A stretch of DNA of 64,000 nt from Uloborus plumipes (GCA_038373865.1 JAXGGA010001169.1:1-64000), one strand, 5' to 3'. Numbered from the stretch's first letter, positions 44,702-58,339 are shown. The notes: generated by a model from the letters alone, not told the origin. Translations and numbers: made by a program.

Positions 44702-46128
44702 TAGGCATAACTGCCAACAGTTTATGTCGGGCAGCGCAATATAGTTTAATATGTGTAAAGCAAAAATAATTATTCAAGTGCTAAAATGGACAACTTAAGG
44801 AGTAATATATCAATGAAAAATGCATTGGAAACTAAAATTTAACTTTTAAATTTCCAGAAATAGTTATGAAAAACCTCACATTTGTACTAGTCATTCATAT
44901 TTTTAGAATATTTACCAATTCTACAGAATCATTTGTATTATTTTATTAATAGTACAAACATTGAAGTACAGTGCTTTGAAATAAAGAGATTGATTTATTT
45001 TTCCACTCAAATAAGTATTTTGCTTTATTCATAATTTATACATTAAAAAAAAAATCATCGTTTTTACTAAAAAATTTGAAACTTCAAGGTAATCCCGGTA
45101 GATCTAAATATTTTTCAATTTCAAAATATTTTTCTTTTAGTAACAATGTGAATATAGTGACAACTTTTTATCAACTTGAAATTTTAAATTTCCAAAACAA
45201 TTTTTCCGTTATACACCCTATGGGTAAATATTCCAAAAATATGTCTGACTAGCAAAAATGTGAGGTTTTTCATAACTATGTCTGGAAACCTAAAAATTAA
45301 ATTTTAGCTCCAATGCATTTTTTATTGACAGACTGCTCCTTAAGTAGTCCATTTTTGCACTTAAATAATAATTTTTGCTTTACAAAATCATCGTTTTTAC
45401 CAAAAAACTTGAAACTTCAAAGTAATCCTGGCATACCTAAATATATTTTTGAATTTAAATTTTTTTTTTTTTGTAACTATGAATATAGTGACAACTTTTT
45501 ATCAACTTAAAATTTTGAATTTCCAAAAAAAAAAAATTGTGACACACCCTTTTGAACATAGCCGTGATGATTCTTTTGGTGGCATTGTACCAAACAGAAG
45601 GTTCCGGTTGTGGAAGGTTAGACCCACAGTTAGCAAGGGCATCAGAAATATCATTATCTGCAACACTACAGTTACTAGGACCACTCGACTAAGACCATTT
45701 CGACGGTAGTGCTAGGACCCCACCCCCTCCCGTAGGGTAACTTAGCATTCCTCATTTATTAATGAATTAACCGATACGTGGCAACCGCGTGAGAGCAAAT
45801 AAAGCTTCTGCAATTCACCTGAGCTCTTAGAGCTCCCCCCCCCCCTTACCTTCCCTGGTTTTACCGATTCTAAAACTACCCAAGCCTATGACTGTGTTCT
45901 GCAGTTTCAGTCAAATCCATCCCTTCTTTCTCATAAAAATGTTTTTTACTTGCTCTGTCTTGGTGTCAGTCTCGATTGTATCAGCTGTGTACGGAGACAC
46001 TATTTAACCAAACCAAAATCGAAAGTAATGAAGTAATTCTAACATTAAATGTTAATAAAGATTCCGTTTATTAATAATCACATTTTTCTCTATCTCTATC
46101 TCTATCTCTATCTCTTCTCTTCTCTATC
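44702..46128. other. Intergenic; two diverged copies of one block
   Basis: ATCGTTTTTAC(T/C)AAAAAA(T/C)TTGAAACTTCAA occurs at about 45056 and 45388, each followed by a similar 100-bp stretch ending TGACAACTTTTTATCAACTT, suggesting an old duplication. Poly(C) at about 45834-45845; (TATCTC)n at 46089-46130. Confidence 0.5.
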
Positions 46129-49100
46129 TCTACTAATAATAAAGCTGAAGGTTTGTCTTTCTTTCTGTCTGTCTGTCTGTTACGCACGTAGCGCCAAAAC
46201 CGTTCGGTCGATTTTCATGCCACTTGGCACAAAATTAGTTTGTAGCATGTAGTTTTGCACCTCGAAGCGATTTTTCGAAAATTCCATTTCGTTCTTTTTC
46301 TATTTGAATTCTTAGCGGAAATTCGATAAAATAGGGAAGAAATATTTCATACACATTTTCAAGTCTTATGTCATTCGAAAGCTTGAAATTTTCTGCACAA
46401 AATGAAGTTTTTTCGAAGTTTCTACGATCATCAGGAGAGCTGTAACAATTGTTTTTAGAATCCCGGAAATTCAAGGCTTACCTGCAGCAAAGCAAGCCAA
46501 ACGATTCTAAAATGGTTAATCTCGAGAATAAAATTTGTTTGGAAATAAAGATGAAATAAAATATTTTATCAACGGAAATCAACTTTTCATGTTGTTACCA
46601 TGGTTACGTTTTTATTTCGTTTATTTGTTTCGTTCCTTTTCCCTTAATAATTTTAAAAATGTATTTGTTTTTGTAGCAATCCAAACTCAAAGCCTTATTA
46701 AAATTAGTCAAATGAAATATAATAAAACCGTGATAACATGGTACCTGTCAATCAAATGAGAAATCGAATCCTTTCTTTAAAATAGGTAGAGAAGGAAGAA
46801 ACTGACGCGTACCATTTTTGTGAGTTTAGAGACATTTTGGCGATCTGACGAGTTGTGTAGAAGAGGGAAACATTCTTTAACCAAATGAGGTCAAAAAAGA
46901 AACAACATGATAGTAAACCATTCTAAATTTATCGCCTGCAAAACATATTTTATTTCATTATTAATTTATTTCAATATTAATTGCAGCAAATGGCTTGAGT
47001 GAACGAATTTGGCTTTTTATTTATCACTAGCGGTACCCGCACGGCTTTGCCCGTGGTATAAAATTAAAAGTTCATTTGTAAAATAATTGATATAGCAGAA
47101 AAAATGCTCTATTTTAGTTTTGTTCAACTATAATTCCTTCAAAGTGATATAAAGATCTGATATGGACCCAACACTACTTAATTTTACGTGTAAATTTCTT
47201 AGTAGATGCCTTAAGTGCTAAAATAGTGCTTGGAGTGAGCAAGATAACAATTCAAACATTTGTATTCCTAGTTTGCTACGAAACAATGCAAAAAAATGAT
47301 TTACAATGATTAATCTCCTAAATATCATCAATTTTAACATCATTCAGTGGATTTTTCGCAAAATATCGCCAACAGCGCCAAATTGAACCTAAATCAAAAA
47401 AAATTTTTTTCGCCAATTGGCGTCAAATACTTGGCGATATATCGCCAAGTGGTCGCGCCAATTCATATCACTTTTGTCAACCAATTCATATCACCTTGCA
47501 TTGAAAACACTGATTTACCCGATAAATGGGGTAAAACACCCCCTTGGAACATTCGAATGCAACCCCAAGGGAGATGGACAAAAATAAGCCAAAAGAGAAA
47601 ATAAGAACAATTTTGTTGATAACAGGAACCAACAGAAATCTTACCAAAGTTTAAAAGAAGAAGAAAGTTTTCTTTCCTAGCTTAAAAAACAAAACAATAC
47701 ATTTTCCGAAATGAAACACTTTAAAAAAACGATGCAATATCGCAATTGATAGGATATTTCGTTAATCTGTGCTTTAGGTACCCTTTTCTCGCTAAATGAA
47801 CGATAGGCGCGCCAAGCGTGGTAACCCTAGCTATTTGGCGTAGTTGACTTTTTGAAAACGCGCCAAGCAGGGTCCCAAAGCATCTTCACCGGGAAAAAGA
47901 CAGGGTTGCCAGAGAATTGGAACGAAAAAAAACTACGCCTCCTCTAAAAAAATATTACAAAATACTACTGTTTCCAAACGTTGCCAAAATCAATGTTGCT
48001 GAAATGCGAAATCTATGAAAATGAAAAAAAAAAAAAAAAAAATCCGCCAAATCTTTTAATTAAGTCATTAGTGTATTAGAAACAGGGTTGCCAGAAAAAT
48101 ACTACGCTCCTTATTTCGGCCGAAAAAATACTACCGTAGAATCAAAAATACTACGTCTGGCCGTAGCCTACGAAGATTGACGCTGGCAACCCTGGAAAAA
48201 GAAAGAAACAAAAATAAGTATGAACACGTAACCATAGTAACAACATGAAAAATTGATTTCCGTTGATAAAATAATTCATTTTATCTCTCTTTTCAAACAA
48301 ATTTTATTCCAGAGCTCAATCATTTTAGAATCGTTTGGCTTGCTTTACTGAAGATAAGCCTTGAATTTCGGGATTCTAAAAACAGTTGTTACAGCTCTCC
48401 TGATGATCGTAGAAACTTCGAAAAAACTTCATTTTGTGCAGAAAATTTCAAGCTTTCGAATGACATAAGACTTGAAAATGTGTGTGAAATATTTCTTCCC
48501 TATTTTATCGAATTTCCGCTAAGAATTCGAATAGAAAAAGAACGAAATGGAATTTTCGAAAAATCGCTTCGAGGTGCAAAACTACATGCTACAAACTAAT
48601 TTTGTGCCAAGTGGCACGAAAATCGACCGAACGGTTTTGGCGCTACGCGCGTAACAGACAGACAGACAGAAAGAAAGAAGGACAGACAGAACCACCTTCA
48701 GCTTTATTATTAGTAGATTTGCTGGTTGATGTTCGTCGATGTTTATTGTTTTGATTATCATGGTGAAGAATAATGCACGAAATTTCTATTATTTTGTTTT
48801 TGAAGTTCGGAAAGAAAACTTTCTTCTTCTTTCAAACTTTGGTAAGATTTCTGTTGGTTTCTGTGAGCAGCAAAATTGTTCTTATTTTCTCTTTTGGCTT
48901 ATTTTTGTGCACCTACCCTTGCGGTTGCATTCGAATTTCCCCAAGGGGGTGTTTTACCCCTTTTATGGAGTAAATCAGTGTTAATTTCAATGCAGACAAA
49001 AGTGACATGAATTGGCGCAATCACTTGGCGACATATCGCCAAGCTTTAGTCGCCAAGTGTTCGACGCCAATTTGGTGACATATCGCCAAGTTGGCGACAA

Positions 49101-49498
49101 ATTTAGCGGAAAAATATTTTTATTTTTTTTGGGGGGTTCAATTTGGCGCTATTGGCGATATTTTGCAAAAAATCCACTGAATGATGTTGCAATCGGTGAT
49201 ATTTAGGAGATTAATCATTGTAAAACATTTTTTTGCTTTGTTTCGTGGCAAACTAGGGATGTAAATGTTTGAATTGTTATCTTGCTCACTCCAAGCACTA
49301 TTTTAGCACTTAAGGCATCTACTAAGAAATTTACACGTAAAAAGAAGTAGTGTGGGGTCCATACCAAATTTTTACATCATTCTTTGAAAGAATTATAGTT
49401 GAATTATAACTAAAATAGAGTATTTTTTCTGCCATGTCATTTTTTTACAAATGAATTCTAAGTTTATACCACGGGCAAAGCCGTGCGGGTACCGCTAG
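46129..49498 (+). mobile_element. Non-autonomous Helitron, plus strand, containing a second Helitron
   Basis: Begins TCTACTAATAATAAAGCTGA and ends with hairpin GGGCAAAGCC and GCGGGTACCGC, then CTAG|T. This TC...CTAG pair with a GC hairpin is the standard Helitron terminus. Net length without the inner copy is 1679 bp, against 1691 bp for that copy: the two are full-length members of one family. A (GTCT)n tract follows the 5' end. No Rep/helicase. The 5' flank is a (TATCTC)n run, so the expected preceding A is not seen. Confidence 0.83.
47027..48717 (-). mobile_element. Same-family Helitron inserted in reverse inside the first
   Basis: On the minus strand it starts A|TCTACTAATAATAAAGC (48717) and ends GCGGGTACCGCTAG|T (47027). 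The host junction is A|T with no duplication. Because host and guest are opposite copies of one sequence, the locus forms the interlaced inverted repeats 46129-/48717 and 47027-/49498. Confidence 0.85.
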
Positions 49499-50732
49499 TC
49501 AAAAATAAAATCATTTATATCACTAGTTAGTGGTACCCTCGAGGCTGTATCCGTGCTAAGAGAAGAATTTAAAAAATGTGATCTTGCGAGAAATTGGCGA
49601 AGGCGTAAGCTATTACAGAACAGAATAACAATCCCTCTCCTCTATAAGAATGCAGAATGCGATCAAAATACGCATTGCAAATAGAACAAAATGAAAAGTG
49701 AAAGTTCCCTCCCCGAGAAAAAAAAACTAATTTAATTAAAACATGTTGCATTTAATTAAAAGAACTCCTACCCCTCCTCTTAAGGAAAAAAAAATATTTA
49801 AACATGCATTACGTTTAAAATATATAATGAAAGAATAAAATCCTCTCCGCTGAAAAGTAATTAATTTAAACGTTTTTTTTTTTTTTTTTTTAATGTCTCC
49901 AAAATAGGAAAGCATTTAGTCACTTCACTCAAGACTTGACTCAGATTCAAACAATAAACTTCATTCGAGTTTTTCCTCCTTGATGAATAATAAATTGTAA
50001 TAAAGATTTTTGTTGCTAGTTAAATTGAAAATGAAATGTTGCTTATCCTAAACTCCTTTTTTCTTGATCCTTTCATATGCTTGAAGTTGAATTCTAAAAT
50101 TGTACTCCTTTTTAAATTTGGGTCATGAATTTAATTGAAAAATGTTTTTCATAATGCTACTTATTTTTCCACATACCAAAATATAAACTTTTTGAAAATG
50201 AAAATGACATTTGTAGTAAATGGTAAATAAAGAAGATAAAAAAAGGTTTTTTTTTCATAAAAATAATTGCATTACACTTAAAACGTAATATGTACAAACA
50301 GTGACGATAGGTACCAGCACAAAAAAATATTTGTATCTGAGGTCCTCAAGTACATAAAATCTATACAGAAGTGGTACTTACGATGACGCCCAAATAAAAT
50401 AATTTATTGGATGAAGTACACCGCACTCTTGGGTAAGAAATGTTAAGAAAAAACAAAATTTAAATTCGTGCTTTTTCAAAAAATCAGTTAATTGTTGGTT
50501 TCTTTCCAGAGACCACCGCGGATAATCCGCTTGCGGATAATCGAGAGTTTACTGTACAAGAATTTCCGTTCTCTCCCAGAGTGATTCCCCCCCCCCCCCC
50601 TCCTCAGAGATGAAGGATTGCTTACTATTTTCTTTGCAATCGAAAGTGGCATTCTACTCTTTTTCTCTCCAAAATCATCCTCTTTTAAATCTAAGCATGG
50701 GCAGTGTCGTTCTTTTTTATGATAGTTTTCTC
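49499..50732. other. Intergenic, nothing recognised
   Basis: AT-rich, with homopolymer T and C runs (about 49870, 50587). Confidence 0.45.
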
Positions 50733-51894
50733 TTTTTAGCCTACTTTCCCGTTAAAAATAAAAGAAAGACGAAAAAAGTATTAAAAGTAGCTTAATGCAT
50801 CTAAAAAATATCGCCAAGTCCAAAAAATATCGCCAAGTTAAAAAATATCGCCAAGTCAAAAAAAATTTCGCCAAGTGAAAAAAATAAAAAGGTAAAATGA
50901 ATATCGAAAAATTAAAAATTTGAAAGTAGGGTATTGAGATGGGGAATTTGTGTGTCGGTCGGTCGGTCGGTCGGTCGGTCGGTCGGTCGGTCGGTCGGTC
51001 TGTCTGTCCCCCCCTAATAACTTTTGAATGAACAGTCCGATTTGGACAAACTTTTTTTTGTTGGAAAGATCTCGGCGAGTACAGCTCATTCCCATATTTG
51101 ATTTTTTGATTTGAACAATTTTTGGTTCAAATTTGAGCCGTTCAAACAACCGGTCCCGCGATACTAACTTTTTAATGAACAGTCCGATTTGAACAAATTT
51201 TTTTTTGTTGGAAAGAACTTTTCAAGGATACTTCATTCCCGTATTTACATTTCCGATTTGAACAATTTTTTGTTCAACATTGAACCGCTCAAGCAAGCTG
51301 TCACCCCTAATAACTTTTGAGTAAACAGTCCGAAAAAAAATGACTGACTGTGCAGACGATTTTTTGTTTATTTATTCATTTGTTTTATTGAATTTATTAT
51401 TATTATTATTATTATTTTTGGCAGACGATTTTTTTTGTAACAAAAATGTTTCATTCACGAGGGCATTTTATTCTTTATTTACTTTTAACAACTGGCAACG
51501 GATTAAAAGTGAAATTCGAGACATTTTATCAACGGACGAGTTTTTTTTTCTTTTTTTTTTCTTTCTTTGATAAAATGTGTTTTGATGTACTTTGTACTTT
51601 TAATTTTTTTTTGAAAACAATTGAGGAATTTTTCTACGGAAGAACTGTAACAGTTACATTCTTTAAAAGGTGCGACAAAACTTTATTTATTCATTTATTT
51701 ACTTTTTATGTGTCTATTTCATCTGATGAGAGGGGTATATTTTGCTTTTAGAAATCAGCTTTAAGTGCTAAAAAGGTATGTTTGACATAATTTTTAGTCT
51801 TAGATAATCAAGAGAATAATGATCAGATGCTAGAATGCCGATGTCGATGTACGGGAAAGTAGGCTCGTTTAGTTCTTGACAGAACTTCTTGTTT
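50733..51894 (+). mobile_element. Helentron-like element with internal satellite, copy 2
   Basis: Same 5' end, ATATCGCCAAGT minisatellite, (GTCG/GTCT)n tract (50955-51008), array unit and 3' end (ACGGGAAAGTAGGCT, hairpin AGTTCTTGACAGAACT, CTTCTTGTTT) as copy 1. It has only about 2.2 of the ~147-bp units; the third unit stops after CAGTCCGA and joins directly to AAAATGACTGACTG, so about 0.8 kb of array and spacer is missing relative to copy 1. Confidence 0.7.
50955..51008. repeat. (GTCG)n/(GTCT)n microsatellite
   Basis: Eleven GTCG units followed by GTCTGTCTGTC. The copy 1 tract is shorter and mixed. Confidence 0.95.
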
Positions 51895-54073
51895 CAACCG
51901 TAATACTAGAGATTTGTGGTTCATGAACTAATGCAGGGCTAAAGAAAGCCCTGGAATGGGGAACGAGCCAAAAAAGAAAAGAAAAGAAAAAACCACTCTT
52001 TATAATAAACGGTGCAGTACGATCTCTTTAAAAATGAACGGCCGTCTTTTTGAATGGTCAATAGTTTGGACTTGGAAACATTATGTTGATGCTTTATGCA
52101 TCAAAATCTCATAAAATATTTTTAATTAATTTTATTGACATATTAATAATTAGTAAATATTTGTATACATCTGTGTATAAATAGGAAGTTAATCCTTTTT
52201 TTTTTTTTTCAACCTCAATCTTACAAACCAGCAAAAGGAACAATGTTCATATAAAAGACACATAGGGGGGGGGGGCAGACGCGTTCAATGTCTTAAAAGG
52301 AGCCATGGGCCAAAAAAGGTTAAAAGCCCTTGCTGTAGAGCAAATCTTAGCTCTTTGTATTAGTTAGCTGCTAGCCTTCTAACTCCTGTGCGTTTTAATA
52401 CAAGTAATTTAATATGTCATCTGTCAACTGTCAAGAGAGAAATAGTAGAGAAATTTAACGGTTCTTCCTCATTTCTTTCTTATTCCAATTTTACCCTGAT
52501 GTGAACAGTATCCTTGTCAAAACTCCTATCAGCTTTTGGTGAACTTTTTATTTGCTTGAACGAAACGTGTTTAACTCTTTTCCATTAGCGTTCTCCCTTA
52601 TTTGCCATTAACATTTGTGTAGTGTTGACAGAATCAAAAGCTTTTTAGAGTCAATAAACGTAAAGATAAAGAACGAAATTCACATTCCTTATTGTGTTTG
52701 ATTAATTTTCTTGTCAAGAAATGTTTATAGTATTTCAATACTGAGGTTATTTTGAATATTGTTATCTCTACTTGTCAGAGTCATTTCTCGCTTGTCAATT
52801 ATAGAATATGTTTGTCAGTCAGTTGCAAAACACTAACAGTAGATTGATTGGAAAGCAATAGTTTTATTTGATATGATTTCTAGAAAATAAAAATAAATAA
52901 ATGATTTCATTTGTTTGTGACAAATTAAAGTTTTATCAATCAAAAATTGCAATCACGTTTTGAAACCTTGTTTTTTTTTTTTTTTTTTTTTTTTTTTCTG
53001 AAACGTTCCTGGTCTTTCCTTTTTAAATTTCTGTGATCTATATTTTTTTTACTCCGTGTTTCTAGAAGTTATAATTTTGGATAAATTTCAATGCATAGTT
53101 TCAGATATTTTTAAAAAGATGTATTACTAAATTTCGTGAAGCAATTTTCGGAAACTAAATTCTGTATTCATTAAGAACTATGAACAGCGTGAAACGTGGT
53201 CAAAAAAAAAAAAAAAAAAAAAACTTTCTGTTAAAGCAGACAGAGTGAAAATGATTAGCATATTCTACATGAATAAATTTGAATTTCTTTGGTATAAGAA
53301 ATGTTTTGGTTAGATATGATTTTTGAAATAATCACTCATATTTATCGTACGTAAGCGATTGAAAGATGATAATACAGAAATAAATTTAGATTGAATTTGA
53401 TCGACAATTTTTGCTTTATTATTGTAGTAGGAATCCCAAATAAGACTGTAATACTCAAAATTTTATGCTGTAATTAATTTATAAAAGTTCATAATCATAA
53501 TGCTAAAGAAATTGATCGGTGTCACTGAAACCACTAAATAAAGATAAAAGTTTTACAAATAACTATTTTTCAAAACTTAATAACGTTATTGCGGATTCTG
53601 CTAAAAGAAAGAGACGTAGAATTAGAATAAGGAAGACGTTTTTATTTCCAAAATAAAGTTCAAAACAAAACTATTTGCAGATAACAGCGCAATTACCGTA
53701 CTCTTTGACAACAAGAAAATTATACAAATATCTTCTAAAAGGAAAGATATTATTTAAAGCGAAGAAAAGTGAATTGCTTCAGTTTAGTTCAACTCGTGTT
53801 TGAAATTAATATAAAAATAACGAACGATATACCTTCCATATTTTGTTTTTTCTAAAGCAAACGTTGGAGAAAGAAAAAAAAAGTTTTGCTTTTGAAGAGA
53901 AGTTTTGTTTTAAAAAAAAAAAATATGTCAAGTTAAAATTTTGTGTCCTTAGTTAAATTTCATTTGCATTACTTTTATACTAATTTATTTCACAAAATTG
54001 TTTGCATTAATTATTAAAATAAAAAAGGACTTATTCTAAAAAAATTTCTAATATCAGTGACTGCGCAGCTCTA
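51895..54073. other. Intergenic, nothing recognised
   Basis: AT-rich with a 30-base T run near 52971 and an A run near 53203. Confidence 0.5.
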
Positions 54074-54604
54074 CACGGTAAAAAATGAATGTTGTTTTTA
54101 CCGTATAATACAATTAATTTTATAGTAATAAACTGTAAAAAGTCTAACTTTACATTAAGAAACTGTAAAATTGCTGATTTTACAGTACTAAACTCTGAAA
54201 TTGCTAAGTTTACACCAATAAACTGTAAAATTTCTCATTTTACAATTTATTACCGTGCATTTTATAGTTTTAAACTGGAACCTCGGCTGCCGGTATTATA
54301 CTGTTGTTTTTGCAGTATAATATTGCTACATTTTACGGCAATAAACTGCAAAATTTCTAACTGTACAGTAACAAACTGTAAGATTTCTAACTTTACAGTA
54401 ACAAACTGTAAAATTTCTAACTGTACAGTAACAAACTGTAAAATTTCTAACTTTACAGTAACAAACTGTAAAATTTCTAACTTTACAGTAACAAACTGTA
54501 AAATTGCTAGTTTTACAGTTGATTGCTGTGCATTTTACAGCTTTAAATTGGAACCTCGGCTGCCAGCATTATACTGTAAAAACAACAGTTCCTTTTTTGC
54601 AGTG
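54074..54604. mobile_element. TA-flanked MITE family C, copy 2, with a 30-bp internal array
   Basis: 531 bp, TA at 54072-54073 and 54605-54606. Ends CACGGTAAAAAATGAATG and the inverse of CACTGCAAAAAAGGAAC, followed by TGTTGTTTTTAC. The extra length relative to copy 1 comes from the tandem array at 54334-54511. Confidence 0.8.
54334..54511. repeat. 30-bp tandem repeat, about six units
   Basis: Unit CAGTAACAAACTGTAAAATT followed by TCTAACTTTA or TCTAACTGTA. CAGT...ACTG makes each unit itself palindromic. As 30 is divisible by 3 it keeps a reading frame open (repeating KISNFTVTNC) by structure, not by selection. Confidence 0.9.
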
Positions 54605-55138
54605 TAGAGTTTGAATAGTATTTTTTCAGTGAATTAAAGTAGCGTAAGAGGTTAAACATTCTGTTCCACTTGTTTCCTTTAGTAAAATAGAGGCTTTAGA
54701 TAATTCGTGGTGTAATGGAATTTCAAATTTTATTTTACCTCAAACAGTGGTCATAAGTCAGAGGTTGTATCGCCTCCTACAGTTTATTGGAATTGCGAAT
54801 GAATGCAGAGCTTCATATGAAATAATGATCATAATTTTGATGAAATAAGTTGCCATAACTTGTAAGGTGCATTAATTTGTTTTCACGGATATAGCGAAAC
54901 CTCTCCTACCAACCACCTCTATTAAACGACCACCTTCTCAAACCACCAGAATGTGATGAAGCATATTTTTTCTCTATAAATTTAATGCTAGTTTGCCTTC
55001 CATTAAGTGACCACTCTAGATGTCCTCTCCATTTCAGAGCGACCACATTTTCTTCCGGTAAAATAAATAAGTGTATCATAACTTTTTTTTTATTTTGAGC
55101 AATGACAAATTGCTCTTTTTTTTTCTTTTCAGACAAAA

Positions 55139-55300
55139 GACGTCGTGTGTAGTCTCTTTTGCAGATTGGACTCAAAAGTCTGCAAACATTGCGTCCCGGT
55201 GCGCGGTGAACACCCGGGACGTTCGCCAGCCTCTGTTCTTTTGCCACCATGCATGACATGGGGGCGACCATGTCCTTTATGGTGGCGAAAGAGCACAAAC
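55139..55300. other. GC-rich block with a strong hairpin beside the CA repeat
   Basis: In otherwise AT-rich DNA, 55190-55226 can fold as GCGTCCCGG-TG paired with CA-CCCGGGACG across GCGCGGTGAA. The block follows a TTTTTCTTTTCAG tract and runs into (CA)n. Open frames pass through it on both strands but none matches a known family. It could be an unrecognised exon, a transposon remnant or a structured RNA. Confidence 0.3.

Positions 55301-55376
<76 letters not shown>
55301..55376. repeat. (CA)n microsatellite
   Basis: About 37 uninterrupted CA units, with smaller CA clusters near 55455-55510 after a repeated flank ACCTATCTCAATTCGTC / CTTATCTCAATTCGTC. Confidence 0.97.
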
Positions 55377-55378
<2 letters not shown>

Positions 55379-55510
55379 CTATCTCAATTCGTCTCCACCA
55401 TTACGAAAAACATAATTGAATTCAAGGTGTCAAAATTCAAATTAATTTTTGTCTACACACACACACACACGTATGGCAACACTAACACGCCTACACACAC
55501 ACACACAAAG

Positions 55511-58339
55511 ACATACACTTATCTCAATTCGTCATTGCGAAAAACATAATTTGAATTCAGAATGTCTTTTTCTTTTTTTGAGCATTCACGAATTGCTTTT
55601 TATCTTCGTTAGATCATTTTTGATGGTCTTTTGATTTTTCAGATTACCATGACGACGAGAATAAGTCTAGCTTGTTATTTTTAATATTTACTTCGAGGAG
55701 GCTGAATTTGGCCGTTATAGTTACAAATCGTCTGCGGTTTGAGTTAAATTCAAGGTTTAATTTAGCAGATTTTGCACTAAAAAACGTTTTTTTTTGTGTG
55801 TATATGATTGCGTTTTTTTTCAGGAAAAACACCGATATAAACAAATTAAAAAACAAAACTTCAATCTAAATACAAAACTTCTAGATTGCTAATATCCATC
55901 ATTAAAAAGTGATTAACTAACAAATGAAAATAGTATACCGGTGTATGCTGTAAATATAATCTTAATGATGAATGTACGGGTGAAAATTGGCCGTAGTAAA
56001 AATATCTTTATTACTGCATTCTAATTGCCATTTCTTTTTCGAATGCAATCTCGTTAACTAAATCTAGAAAATCAATCATAATATGGGGGTTGTTAACTTA
56101 TGTTCTACGTTTCCATTCCAGTAAATTAGTAGAAACAAGAAACCCAACGAGTAAGATTCTTTCGCAATTTGTGATTACGAATAGAGGATCGGGATGTTCG
56201 GGACCATCGCCCTCCCGTATATCTGAATTCCCCGGTTTTCTGGATCGCTAAGAAGCGATGTTTACCAATTGTTTATAAAACCCAAATTACTACAATAAAT
56301 AGTAATACATCTTGGAATAAGAAGAAAATGGTTCAGAAATACTGAAAATATCGAATTATGATCACAAGACCCTCACATTCAAAAAAAAAAGGGGGGGGGC
56401 ACAATTTTCGATAATATTTTTAAAAGAAAGAGAATTAAAGAATTTACAGGAAACAAATTTTTGAACATGTGCAATTTTTCTATTTGTGCATTAAATAAAT
56501 TCGTCATTATGAACGCGTTTTTTCCCCCTTTTTCTTTTTTGTAAAGGTTTCGTTTTTGAGATTAACTTAATTATTTTTAATTATTGCATTAATAGCAATA
56601 GAAATTTGCTATTTAAATTCTTGCAACCTTATTACAGTCTGGTGTTTAACGATCTCTGGCTTCCCAGGATCAACTATCCAGATGAATTAGCGACTCTGGT
56701 TTTCGGCTTTTCAAGCAGCTTTCGCGTCGTCACTTACGCTCTAAATGGCTTTAATTAACGGTCATCCAATAAAAGAAATGCATTAGAAGGTGACAATATT
56801 TATTTCTTTAGTTTTCAGGTGGTATAAAATAGGAAAATGTTTTATTTACGAGTGTACTTTTTAATTCAGGAAAATATTTCGGAAATTTTGCTCGCAACTT
56901 CAGCTATGGACTCTTCAACTTCAGCTATGGACTTTGTTTTTGTAAAAATTTGAAGCTTTTTGAGTGTTTTATGGTATTCATCTAAAGAAACCTTTCATTC
57001 ATTTCAGTATTAAAAAAAAAAACTTTCTTTTCTTAAAAAAGTGCCAAAAATGTGTACATTAAATAATGCCGGGAGAATCGGCAAAATTTCCCGGTTTTCT
57101 GGTTTTCCGGTTTTTTGGTTCCCGAATAAAAGGTTCTGTACAGTAAATGAATTCCAGGTGTCAAATTTCAAATGAAAGAGGGACCAGATGCTCTCAAGTA
57201 AATACCATGAACCCGATACTGTTTTTTTTTTTTTTTGTAATCTTTTGTTTTTGTGTATGTGTGTGTGACCTTAAACCGAATCTAGATGCAGTCCTGTAAG
57301 GAGAAGCATCAGGATTTATTAGTTTGCATTGTAATGGAAAACAATGGAATGAATCAATAAGTAGAAGAAAGTAAATGAATCAATAAATGAAGGAATAAAT
57401 AAGTGATTTTATAAACGAGTGAATAAGTAATTAACGAAATGAACAAGTATTTCACTTGTATCATCCACTTTTCCTCGTGGCAAATTGAAAAACCACATTG
57501 AGCATTTAAAATCAAAACATGCCTAATATAAACTAAATAAACTGTGCTGAACATCAGTATACCTCAATTAATTCTTAAAATTGTAATTACAAGAATTTAA
57601 TAATTTCATAATAACAAAAAAAAAAAAAAAAAATCGATACACCACAAGTGTATTAAATTTTGAAATGGCTGGAATTATCTTTTTTTTTTTTTTTGGTGTT
57701 GATCTTGAGAGTTATTTATTTTACCATTTGGTCTCTCTTTCCCCGATATTCATTTTCTTTCTTTCCTCTTATACAAACGAAAAAAAAAATAAAAATAAAG
57801 ACATTTCTTTTAAAAAATTTGATCTCATCCAAAATATTTTTGGAATTTAGATTTAGCATCCCGTTGAGACTTCATGATAGGGGGTCACCGTGGAGAGTGT
57901 GACCTCTCGAAAATTTTCGGATAAACTTTGTCTGACGAATCGGCGAATTCAGAGTGACAGCGAGGATCTTCGATTTTCACGAGCGGGGCAAATTTTGAAA
58001 CTGTCATCCTGAGTCCTCATCCGTCTTTACTTTGAAGTTTTCATTTCGAGTTTCAGCGAAAAAAACATAGAAATAGGGTGAATTTCCTGCAGAAGTTGCC
58101 GCCCGTGGTTGTCTCTCTTCCCACTCGACCTGGCACTTCAGAAATGTAATATTGCATTTTTAAAATAATGATACTTGATGACTTTCGCATGCATGCAGGT
58201 ATGTGAACATGCTCGTGGTTCCCGATTTAAGACAGAAAGAGAACCGTTTCCGTTTTTAACAGAGCATCATTAAGACGAAATTCCAATTTAGCTCAGACAT
58301 CATGCCACAAGGACCCGTTTATAGGTGGGCAACCATTCA
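55511..58339. other. Intergenic, nothing recognised
   Basis: AT-rich, with many short open frames but no motif. Confidence 0.5.

Noticed and set aside
45502..45709. Possible coding remnant near 45540-45700 (NDISDALANCG on the minus strand)
   Set aside because: Short, unsupported by splice sites or any family I recognise.
54089..54607. 172-residue open frame with repeating KISNFTVTNC units
   Set aside because: It is the translation of a 30-bp palindromic tandem array within a TA-flanked MITE; the period is a multiple of three, so no stop arises. The sister copy has no such frame.
54906..55549. Open frames with CVCVCV or THTHTH runs on both strands
   Set aside because: Translations of the (CA)n microsatellite; no protein family.
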